Shown piece by piece: positions 6,794 through 12,313 of a stretch of DNA of 12,313 nt. Numbering within the stretch: position 1 is the first letter of the stretch; every line of letters starts with the position of its first letter. Where the stretch lies: the NCBI GenBank assembly GCA_964516635.1, contig CAZEZY010000071.1, positions 1-12,313 on the forward strand, written 5' to 3'. Below the pieces are notes generated by a model. It saw only the letters and a list, made by a program, of their open reading frames with translations. It had not been told where the DNA came from and searched no databases. Source of the stretch: CAZEZY01 sp964516635. GTDB lineage: Bacteria > Pseudomonadota > Gammaproteobacteria > Burkholderiales > Burkholderiaceae_C. The position numbers and the translations under genes are program-made.

Positions 6794-7188
6794 GGCAACC
6801 CGTCAAACCGCCAGCCGTTGACCGTTGATCGGTGAAAACGGTCATCGAGTTCGCCTTCAAAGCCATGCACCACATGGGCCACCGCCGTGAAACCGGCCGC
6901 CTCAAGCGCCTTGCCGGCGTCGAGGGTTCGCTTGCCACTGCGGCAGATCAGCAGAACCGGACGGTCCTTGCGGCCCGCCTCCTCCTCCACCTGACGGGCA
7001 AATCGGGCAGGGTCGGGCGTGAGGTCGGGGTAGTCGTACCAGGCCACATGCACCACGCCAGGCGGTCGTCCCACGTAAAGCGACTCGATCTCCATGCGCA
7101 CGTCCACGAACAGGGGAGCCTGATCAGGGGGGTCGCCGGCATGCGCCTGCAGCCATGCCCAGGCTTCACGGGGTGGGAGATGCTTCAT
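6778..7188 (-). CDS. Rhodanese-like sulfurtransferase, single domain, 136 aa
   Basis: A single rhodanese domain with the expected landmarks: LFVDVRMEIE (26-35), HVAWYDYP (47-54) and the active-site loop LLICRSGKRT with catalytic C82 in a six-residue CRSGKR loop, which normally carries a persulfide. The sulfur donor and acceptor cannot be told from sequence. A C-terminal extension, HGFEGELDDRFHRSTVNGWRF, resembles single-domain rhodaneses that end in a GW(R/K)..GLPW motif. The ATG at 7188 is chosen over an upstream in-frame start at 7257, because the latter would overlap hemB and adds a non-conserved leader, and because GACAAT ends exactly six bases before 7188. It is the middle gene of hemB-rhodanese-recQ, 28 bases after hemB and overlapping recQ by 16. 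No transmembrane segment or signal peptide is visible. Confidence 0.9.
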   Translation of the reverse strand: MKHLPPREAWAWLQAHAGDPPDQAPLFVDVRMEIESLYVGRPPGVVHVAWYDYPDLTPDPARFARQVEEEAGRKDRPVLLICRSGKRTLDAGKALEAAGFTAVAHVVHGFEGELDDRFHRSTVNGWRFDGLPWEQM

Positions 7189-7194
7189 GCGTGT

Positions 7195-7200
7195 ATTGTC
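7195..7200 (-). promoter_or_regulatory. -10 element GACAAT before the rhodanese gene, leaderless-type spacing
   Basis: GACAAT is followed by ACACGC and the ATG, the same six-base spacing seen before ilvA and hemB, and there is no Shine-Dalgarno. It lies in the 28-bp gap after the hemB stop, so it would be an internal promoter of the operon. No recognisable -35 is present. Confidence 0.35.
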
Positions 7201-7216
7201 GCCGTTGCGGTGCGAC

Positions 7217-8227
7217 TCAGGCTTGCTGACGCAACAGCCTCGCGGCCTCGCGGGCAAAGTAGGTGAGGATGCCGTCGGCGCCGGCGCGCTTGAAGGCCAG
7301 CAGGCTCTCCATCATCACGGCATCGTGGGCGAGCCAGCCGTTCTGGGCCGCCGCCTTGAGCATGGCGTACTCCCCGCTCACCTGGTAGGCGAAGGTGGGC
7401 ACCTTGAACTCGTCCTTCACACGGCGCACCACGTCCAGGTAAGGCATGCCGGGTTTCACCATCACCATGTCGGCGCCTTCGGCCAGGTCGAGCGCCACCT
7501 CGCGCAGCGCTTCGTCGGTGTTGCCAGGGTCCATCTGGTAGACCTTCTTGTCGGCCTTGCCCAGGTTGGCGGCGCTGCCCACCGCGTCGCGGAAGGGGCC
7601 GTAAAAGGCGCTGGCGTACTTGGCGCTGTAGGCCATGATGCGGGTGTGAACGTGACCCTGGGCCTCCAGCGCCTGGCGGATGGCACCGATGCGGCCGTCC
7701 ATCATGTCGCTGGGCGCCACGATGTCCACGCCCGCAGCGGCCTGGCACAAGGCCTGCTTCACCAGCACCTCGACGGTGGGGTCGTTCAGGATGTAGTGGT
7801 GCTCGTCCAGCAGGCCGTCCTGGCCGTGGCTGGTGTAGGGGTCCAGCGCCACGTCGGTCATGATGCCGAGGTTGGGCACCTGCGCCTTGAGCGCGGCCAC
7901 CACGCGAGGAATCAGGCCGTCGGGGTTGTGGGCTTCACGGCCATCCGGCGTTTTCAGGGCCTGGTCGATGACGGGGAACAGCGCCATCACCGGAATGCCC
8001 AGATCGGCGCATTCCTGCGCCACCGGCAGCAGCAGATCGAGGCTCAGCCGCTCGACACCGGGCATGGAGGCCACGGTTTCACGACGGTTCTGACCCTCCA
8101 GCACGAAAACGGGGTAGATCAGATCGTGCACCGTCAGGTGGTGCTCGCGCACGAGGTTGCGGGTGAACACGTCACGGCGCAGGCGGCGCGGGCGCGACAG
8201 GGGGTAAGGGGCAACGGGGGTGGTCAT
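7217..8227 (-). CDS. hemB: Delta-aminolevulinic acid dehydratase (porphobilinogen synthase), 336 aa
   Basis: Condenses two 5-aminolevulinate molecules to porphobilinogen, the second committed step of tetrapyrrole synthesis, as a cytoplasmic oligomer. The two Schiff-base lysines are in SAKYASAFYGPFRDA (K203) and MVKPGMPYLD (K258). The metal-site stretch is DVALDPYTSHGQDG (125-138): the Cys residues of zinc enzymes such as E. coli are replaced by V/A/D (D125, D129, D137), as in the Mg-type Pseudomonas aeruginosa enzyme. The gene therefore belongs to the class lacking the catalytic zinc triad. The ATG at 8227 gives the family N-terminus MTTPVAPYPLSRPRRLRR; an upstream in-frame ATG at 8251 would only add eight unrelated residues and would cover the CACAAT element. 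First gene of an apparent hemB-rhodanese-recQ unit; diverges from the sensor-like gene across 71 bp. Confidence 0.97.
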   Translation of the reverse strand: MTTPVAPYPLSRPRRLRRDVFTRNLVREHHLTVHDLIYPVFVLEGQNRRETVASMPGVERLSLDLLLPVAQECADLGIPVMALFPVIDQALKTPDGREAHNPDGLIPRVVAALKAQVPNLGIMTDVALDPYTSHGQDGLLDEHHYILNDPTVEVLVKQALCQAAAGVDIVAPSDMMDGRIGAIRQALEAQGHVHTRIMAYSAKYASAFYGPFRDAVGSAANLGKADKKVYQMDPGNTDEALREVALDLAEGADMVMVKPGMPYLDVVRRVKDEFKVPTFAYQVSGEYAMLKAAAQNGWLAHDAVMMESLLAFKRAGADGILTYFAREAARLLRQQA

Positions 8228-8233
8228 GCCGCT

Positions 8234-8239
8234 ATTGTG
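8234..8239 (-). promoter_or_regulatory. Extended -10 element TGC-CACAAT of a likely leaderless hemB transcript
   Basis: CACAAT is preceded by TGN, forming an extended -10, and followed by AGCGGC and the hemB ATG, again a six-base gap. A TTGAAA (8267-8262) upstream is a good -35 by sequence but is 22 bp away, too far for normal pairing. No Shine-Dalgarno precedes the ATG. Transcription starting at or next to the ATG is inferred. Confidence 0.45.
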
Positions 8240-8284
8240 GCAAAAAGGCACGCTGGTGCTCTTTCAACGATGATGGGTTTACGG

Positions 8285-8290
8285 TACGCT
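8285..8290 (+). promoter_or_regulatory. Candidate -10 element TACGCT for the sensor-like gene
   Basis: TACGCT fits the relaxed TANNNT form and ends eight bases before the ATG at 8299. TTTCAA at 8262-8267, 17 bp upstream, is only a weak -35. There is no Shine-Dalgarno before 8299, so a near-leaderless transcript is possible. Low confidence. Confidence 0.25.
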
Positions 8291-8298
8291 AGACGTTG

Positions 8299-9438
8299 AT
8301 GATTGCCCCTCCTGAAGAACCAGCACCTTCCACCGATGCCTTTCAGCGAACGCCCGATACGGGCTGGCGGATGGCGGAGCACTGGCCCGAACTGGTCGTT
8401 GCCATCACCGATCAGTCCATCGAGTCGGTGGATCTGCTGATGCGCGGCCTCGAACTCATGGTCCAGCGGGGCAAACTCAGCCCGACCGAGTTCCAGGTCC
8501 TGGCCACCCCGGCCCTGAGACTCAAACACTGCGGCATGCACGCTCAGCAGATCGTCCGATTCCAGAGTGGTCAGGTGCGTCAGTCTCATGAAAAAATCGA
8601 TCTGGCGTATGTGGTGGAGTCGGTGCTGCAGGAACGGCGTGACGAACTGGCCGTGCAGGGCATCACCGTCAGGCGCAAGTTCACACCAACCGAATTGCTC
8701 ATCGACCCGACCCTGGGTTACAGCCTCTCGCAGGCCATGCTCGACTGGGGTTTGCGTCTCGGTCAGCATGTGGATCTGCACCTCGGGCTCACCGACGAAA
8801 ACCCGCCGAGGGGACGGCTCTGGCTGAAGATCCACACCCCGGCATCCGCATCGCATGCCGGCGTTTTTCTGGACAGCATCCAGTGGCTGCTCCTGCGCCA
8901 GATGGCTGCCACCGATGGCGGTATCGAGCTCAGACGTGACGTGGTGGCCGATGGGGTGGAGCTGACAACCTGGTTCAAGCGGGCCATGGCACCCCATCTG
9001 CAATCCAAGTCACAACCACAACCCGCCGAAGGCTCGGTGTCCGCCTTCGAACAGAGCGTCAGCGGTGCGTGTGTGCTGGTCTGCTCCTCCTCGCCCCACA
9101 TTCGCCTGAAGGCACTGGGTATCGTCAAGCAGCTCGGGGTGCATGCCGATGGCGTGGCCAGCGGGGCTCAGGCCATTGCCGCCATGCGGGCCCGGCAAGT
9201 GCATCTGATGGTGCTGGACGAAGAACACCCCCCTGCCGACGTCGCCCAATTGCGCTTCGAACTCGCGGCCCTGCACCCTGGCCTCCTGGTGCTGCGCCTC
9301 GTCACTCCCCGCGCCAAATCCAAGGAAGCCGGAGAAGGCAACACCGCGGCCATGTCCCGGCAGATGCGGGTCCCGGTGGATGCCCTGGAACAATCCCTGG
9401 GTTCCGCGGTGATGTTCGCCCTGTTGAATGTGCTCTGA
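8299..9438 (+). CDS. Degenerate histidine-kinase-like and receiver-like protein, 379 aa (pseudokinase candidate)
   Basis: Not a recognised named gene. Residues about 25-128 look like a dimerisation helical hairpin of a sensor kinase: a possible H-box segment ALRLKHCGMHAQQ (H77 or H81), then RFQSGQVRQSHEKIDLAYVV, which resembles the second helix and the linker to the ATPase domain. The following region (about 132-232, ELLIDPTLGYSLSQAMLDWGL and onward) sits where the ATP-binding domain belongs but lacks the N-box Asn and any G-box, so it should not bind ATP normally. Residues about 256-375 resemble a receiver: CVLVCSSSPHIRL, with the acidic pair replaced by Ser, then HLMVLDEEHP with a possible phospho-acceptor D307. 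No signal peptide or membrane segment is seen. The ATG at 8299 is preferred over a TTG one codon earlier. It diverges from hemB, and the hydrolase starts one base after its stop, so the two are probably co-translated. Confidence 0.72.
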   Translation: MIAPPEEPAPSTDAFQRTPDTGWRMAEHWPELVVAITDQSIESVDLLMRGLELMVQRGKLSPTEFQVLATPALRLKHCGMHAQQIVRFQSGQVRQSHEKIDLAYVVESVLQERRDELAVQGITVRRKFTPTELLIDPTLGYSLSQAMLDWGLRLGQHVDLHLGLTDENPPRGRLWLKIHTPASASHAGVFLDSIQWLLLRQMAATDGGIELRRDVVADGVELTTWFKRAMAPHLQSKSQPQPAEGSVSAFEQSVSGACVLVCSSSPHIRLKALGIVKQLGVHADGVASGAQAIAAMRARQVHLMVLDEEHPPADVAQLRFELAALHPGLLVLRLVTPRAKSKEAGEGNTAAMSRQMRVPVDALEQSLGSAVMFALLNVL

Positions 9439-9439
9439 G

Positions 9440-10339
9440 ATGACCGACTGGTTCAACGGATTCGAAGCGGGCCGTCTGGAACTGGCCTCCAGCACGGTGA
9501 ACTACCGCCTGGGGGGTCATCCCCATCAACCACCCCTGGTCCTGCTGCACGGTTTTCCTCAGACCCATGTGATGTGGCATCGGGTGGTCCGGCGTCTTGC
9601 CGCGAGCCACCGGATCCTGATACCCGATCTGCGAGGCTATGGGGACTCGTTCGCCCACCAACCCGATGCGCTGGATCATGCACCGCACAGCAAACGAGCC
9701 ATGGCCGCCGATATCGTGGCACTGATGGACCACGTCGGCATGAAACAGGTGTTTCTGTGCGGACATGACCGGGGTGGACGTGTGGCGCATCGCCTGGCCA
9801 TCGACCATCCCGAGCGGGTGCGCAAACTCTGCGTGATCGACATTGCCCCGACACTCGACATGTATGCCCGCACCGACATGGACTTTGCGAGGGCCTATTA
9901 CCACTGGTTCCACCTGATCCAGCCAGCCCCCTTGCCCGAAACCATGATAGGCAACGCCGCCATGGACTACCTGGCCACCAAACTGGGGGGCTGGGGCGGC
10001 CAGGGGCTGGATCATCTGGAGCCTCAGGCGCTGCTCGAATACCAGCGTTGCTTCTGCCGACCCGAGGCCATCCACAGCGCCTGTGAAGACTATCGGGCGA
10101 GTGCCGGCATCGACCTCGAGCACGACACCGCCAGCCGGGTACGTGGCGAAAAGATCGCCTGCGACACCCTGGTGCTTTGGGGCGATCGGGGGGTGGTTCA
10201 TCGCCTCTTCCGGCCGCTGGAGCTCTGGCAGGCCCAGTGTGCGGGCCATGTGAGCGGTGAGGCCATGCCCGCCGGCCACTTCATTCCTGAAGAACTGCCC
10301 GACGAAACAGCCGCGGCACTCAAGCGATTTTTTGTTTAA
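9440..10339 (+). CDS. Alpha/beta hydrolase of the fluoroacetate dehalogenase type, 299 aa
   Basis: An alpha/beta hydrolase with an Asp nucleophile. Visible landmarks: oxyanion strand LLHGFPQTHVMWH (35-47), nucleophile elbow GHDRGGR (D110), second acid D134 in VIDIAPT, and catalytic His H280 in AGHFIPEE. Residues that bind carboxylate and halide in the characterised fluoroacetate dehalogenase RPA1163 of Rhodopseudomonas palustris are also present: R111, R114, H155 and W156 (YYHWF), W185 and Y218 (CEDYRA). With the ATG at 9440 the numbering from D110 to W185 coincides with that enzyme, which supports this start over an in-frame ATG at 9428. The predicted reaction is hydrolysis of a 2-haloacetate to glycolate and halide; related members act as epoxide hydrolases or on other haloacids, so the substrate is inferred. 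It directly follows the sensor-like gene. No signal peptide is visible, so the enzyme is probably cytoplasmic. A scaffold gap begins right after its stop. Confidence 0.88.
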   Translation: MTDWFNGFEAGRLELASSTVNYRLGGHPHQPPLVLLHGFPQTHVMWHRVVRRLAASHRILIPDLRGYGDSFAHQPDALDHAPHSKRAMAADIVALMDHVGMKQVFLCGHDRGGRVAHRLAIDHPERVRKLCVIDIAPTLDMYARTDMDFARAYYHWFHLIQPAPLPETMIGNAAMDYLATKLGGWGGQGLDHLEPQALLEYQRCFCRPEAIHSACEDYRASAGIDLEHDTASRVRGEKIACDTLVLWGDRGVVHRLFRPLELWQAQCAGHVSGEAMPAGHFIPEELPDETAAALKRFFV

Positions 10340-10439
10340 NNNNNNNNNNNNNNNNNNNNNNNNNNNNNNNNNNNNNNNNNNNNNNNNNNNNNNNNNNNNN
10401 NNNNNNNNNNNNNNNNNNNNNNNNNNNNNNNNNNNNNNN
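10340..10439. other. Assembly gap, 100 N
   Basis: Exactly 100 consecutive N, a conventional placeholder for a gap of unknown length between contigs. The 3' flank of the hydrolase gene and the region downstream of glcB are therefore incomplete. The 39 bases between the gap and the glcB stop hold no gene and only a weak 5-bp stem (CGGAT/ATCCG). Confidence 0.99.
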
Positions 10440-10478
10440 GCCTGGACGCCCGCCGCGGATCTGCCTGAAATCCGGTGA

Positions 10479-12313
10479 TCAGGCCTGCCCGGCCTTCACC
10501 TTCAGGCGCCAGGCATGCAGCAGCGGCTCGGTGTAACCACTGGGCTGCTCCTTGCCTTTGAACACCAGATCCAGCGCGGCCTGGTAAGCGGCACCCGACG
10601 GGTTGGCCACCAGGGACTGGTAGGCGGGATCTCCGGCATTCTGACCGTCCACCTTGGCGGCCATGCGGGCAAAGGTGTCACGCACCTGCTGCTCCGTCAC
10701 CACGCCGTGGTGCAGCCAGTTGGCCACGTGCTGACTGGAAATACGGAGCGTGGCGCGGTCTTCCATGAGGCCCACGTCGTTGATGTCAGGGACCTTGGAA
10801 CAGCCCACACCCTGGTCCACCCAGCGCACCACATAGCCCAGGATGCCCTGGATGTTGTTGTCGAGTTCGGCCTGCTTGTCGGCCTCGCTCCAGTTCGGGG
10901 TGGCGGTCACAGGCACCGTCAGCAGGCCGGCAAGCAGGTTGTCGCGCTCAGCGTCGGCGTCGATCTTTTCCATGTCGGCCTGAATGTCGGACACCTTGAC
11001 CTGATGGTAGTGCAGCGCGTGCAGGGTGGCAGCGGTCGGGCTGGGCACCCAGGCGGTGTTGGCACCGGCCTTGGGATGGCCGATTTTCTGGTCCAGCATG
11101 GCGGCCATGAGGTCGGGCATGGCCCACATGCCCTTGCCGATCTGCGCCTTGCCGCGCAGGCCCATGCCCAGACCCACCAGCACATTGTTGCGTTCGTAAC
11201 TCTGAATCCAGGCGCTGGTCTTCATCTCGCCCTTGCGCACCATGGGGCCAGCCCGCATGGCGGTGTGCATCTCGTCGCCCGTGCGGTCCAGGAAGCCGGT
11301 GTTGATGAAGGCCACACGGCTGGACGCGGCGGCGATGCAGGCCTTGAGGTTCACGCTGGTGCGGCGCTCCTCGTCCATGATGCCCAGCTTCACGGTGCTG
11401 TCGGGCAGGCCCAGCAGCTGTTCCACGCGGCCGAACAGTTCGGCGGCGAAGGCCACTTCCTTGGGGCCGTGCATCTTGGGCTTGACGATGTAGACGCTGC
11501 CGGTGCGGCTGTTGCGAATCCCGTTGGCGCCGTGGCCCTTGAGGTCGTGCAGCGCGATGGTGGTGGTGATCACCGCGTCCATGATGCCTTCGGGAATCTC
11601 GCGCACGGCACCGGCCGTATCGGTGTAAAGGATGGCCGGGTTGGTCATCAGGTGGCCGACGTTGCGCAGGAACATCAGGCTGCGGCCGTGCAGGCGCACC
11701 TCGCCGCCGTTCGGGGCGGTGTAGACGCGGTCCGGATTGAGGCCGCGTGTCATTTGCTTGCCGCCCTTGTCGAACGACTCGGTCAGCGTGCCTTTGATGA
11801 TGCCCAGCCAGTTGGTGTAGCCCAGGATCTTGTCTTCGGCATCCACCGCGGCCACGGAGTCTTCGAGGTCGAGGATGGTGGACAGCGCGGCTTCCAGCAC
11901 CACGTCGGCCACACCGGCGGCATCGGTCTGACCGATCGGGGTGGCCTTGTTGATGACGATGTCGATGTGGTTGCCGTTGTGCACCAGCAGCACCGACTTC
12001 GGCGCGGCCGAGTCGCCCTGGTAGCCCACGAGCTGGGAGGCGTCCTTCAGACCGGTGGCAATCCCACCCTTGAGCGAGACCTGCAGGGCGCCGCCCACGA
12101 TGGCGTAGGCAGTGGCATCGGCATGGGAACCAATGGCCAGTGGCGCGGCTTGGTCTAAAAAGTTGCGGGCAAAGGCGATGACCTTCGCGCCACGCTTCTC
12201 GTTGTAGCCCGGGCCTTTGGCGCAGCCGTCGGCTTCGGAGATGGCGTCGGTGCCGTAAAGGGCGTCGTACAGGCTGCCCCAGCGGGCGTTGGCGGCGTTG
12301 AGCGCGTAGCGGG
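10479..12313 (-). CDS. glcB: Malate synthase G, C-terminal 610 residues; 5' end runs off the right edge
   Basis: Condenses glyoxylate with acetyl-CoA to malate, used in the glyoxylate cycle and glycolate utilisation. The open frame continues to the right edge (ARWGSLYDALYG, then GPGYNEKRGAKV), so about 110 N-terminal residues are missing relative to the 723-aa E. coli enzyme; the internal GTG at 12098 is not the start. Family landmarks: LHGRSLMFLRNVGHLM (near 11685), KPKMHGPKEVAFA, the Mg-site region GIMDEERRT (near 11370), INTGFLDRTGDEMHT (near 11290) and, near the C-terminus, VDGQNAGDPAY with the catalytic base Asp at about 10648. The gene ends LKVKAGQA. No frameshift or lost catalytic residue is seen. 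It points toward the gap, and whether other glc genes adjoin cannot be seen. Confidence 0.96.
   Translation of the reverse strand, partial: RYALNAANARWGSLYDALYGTDAISEADGCAKGPGYNEKRGAKVIAFARNFLDQAAPLAIGSHADATAYAIVGGALQVSLKGGIATGLKDASQLVGYQGDSAAPKSVLLVHNGNHIDIVINKATPIGQTDAAGVADVVLEAALSTILDLEDSVAAVDAEDKILGYTNWLGIIKGTLTESFDKGGKQMTRGLNPDRVYTAPNGGEVRLHGRSLMFLRNVGHLMTNPAILYTDTAGAVREIPEGIMDAVITTTIALHDLKGHGANGIRNSRTGSVYIVKPKMHGPKEVAFAAELFGRVEQLLGLPDSTVKLGIMDEERRTSVNLKACIAAASSRVAFINTGFLDRTGDEMHTAMRAGPMVRKGEMKTSAWIQSYERNNVLVGLGMGLRGKAQIGKGMWAMPDLMAAMLDQKIGHPKAGANTAWVPSPTAATLHALHYHQVKVSDIQADMEKIDADAERDNLLAGLLTVPVTATPNWSEADKQAELDNNIQGILGYVVRWVDQGVGCSKVPDINDVGLMEDRATLRISSQHVANWLHHGVVTEQQVRDTFARMAAKVDGQNAGDPAYQSLVANPSGAAYQAALDLVFKGKEQPSGYTEPLLHAWRLKVKAGQA

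Noticed and set aside
5075..6835. 586-codon open frame on the plus strand opposite recQ
   Set aside because: It is the mirror of RecQ coding sequence; composition is that of an antisense frame in GC-rich DNA.
8262..8267. TTGAAA on the minus strand as the hemB -35 box
   Set aside because: It is 22 bp from the CACAAT -10 element, outside the usual 16-18 bp spacing; the extended TGN -10 makes a -35 less necessary.
10456..10477. Stem CGGAT/ATCCG downstream of glcB as a terminator
   Set aside because: Only five base pairs with a long loop and no U-tract; the true terminator may be in the gap.
10257..10478. Small plus-strand open frame running through the N block
   Set aside because: It exists only because the gap bases were read as unknown residues; the real hydrolase stop is at 10337-10339.
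10515..12158. 547-codon open frame on the plus strand opposite glcB
   Set aside because: Antisense to malate synthase G, rich in His, Gly and Val, without motifs.
1..12313. Defence island, prophage, CRISPR array, transposon or tRNA gene
   Set aside because: No spaced direct repeats, integrase, transposase, phage genes or cloverleaf sequence were seen; RecQ and the AAA+ ATPase have no defence-gene neighbours here.

Overview
The window reads as an ordinary chromosomal stretch of a GC-rich betaproteobacterium, most likely Burkholderiales and Comamonadaceae-like. This rests on the GTP-type PEP carboxykinase, the Asp-type HemB, malate synthase G and the overall codon use. I judge the lineage from gene content only. 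I see no insertion sequence, tRNA, rRNA, CRISPR array or recognisable defence cassette. A 100-base run of N near position 10.4 kb is a scaffold gap, so the genes on its two sides are not proven neighbours.

Layout. At the left edge is the 5' part of pckG (minus strand), with a sigma70-like promoter, two inverted repeats at the promoter, and a leader that can fold over its own ribosome binding site. Next, also on the minus strand, comes a unit of threonine dehydratase (ilvA) followed by a 47-residue single-pass membrane protein. A textbook FNR box lies directly upstream of the small gene and a strong intrinsic terminator follows it. Diverging from ilvA is a tandem AAA+ ATPase of unknown function (plus strand). 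Its stop codon overlaps the 3' end of the convergent operon hemB, rhodanese, recQ (minus strand). Diverging from hemB is a plus-strand pair: a degenerate sensor/receiver protein with the look of a pseudokinase, then an alpha/beta hydrolase that carries the full catalytic and halide-pocket residue set of fluoroacetate dehalogenases. After the gap, malate synthase G (glcB, minus strand) runs off the right edge.

How it fits together. PEP carboxykinase and malate synthase G both serve growth on C2 compounds and organic acids. A haloacetate dehalogenase would release glycolate, which after oxidation to glyoxylate is the substrate of malate synthase G; this metabolic link is inference. HemB makes porphobilinogen for heme. 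RecQ is a DNA repair helicase. Three genes (ilvA, hemB, rhodanese) share the pattern ACAAT-N4-GC-ATG, which puts a -10 element where transcription would begin at the start codon, so they may be leaderless.

The items most worth a second look are the FNR-box small membrane protein, the pseudokinase/dehalogenase pair, the pckG leader fold and the shared leaderless-type promoters. None amounts to a proven new system.
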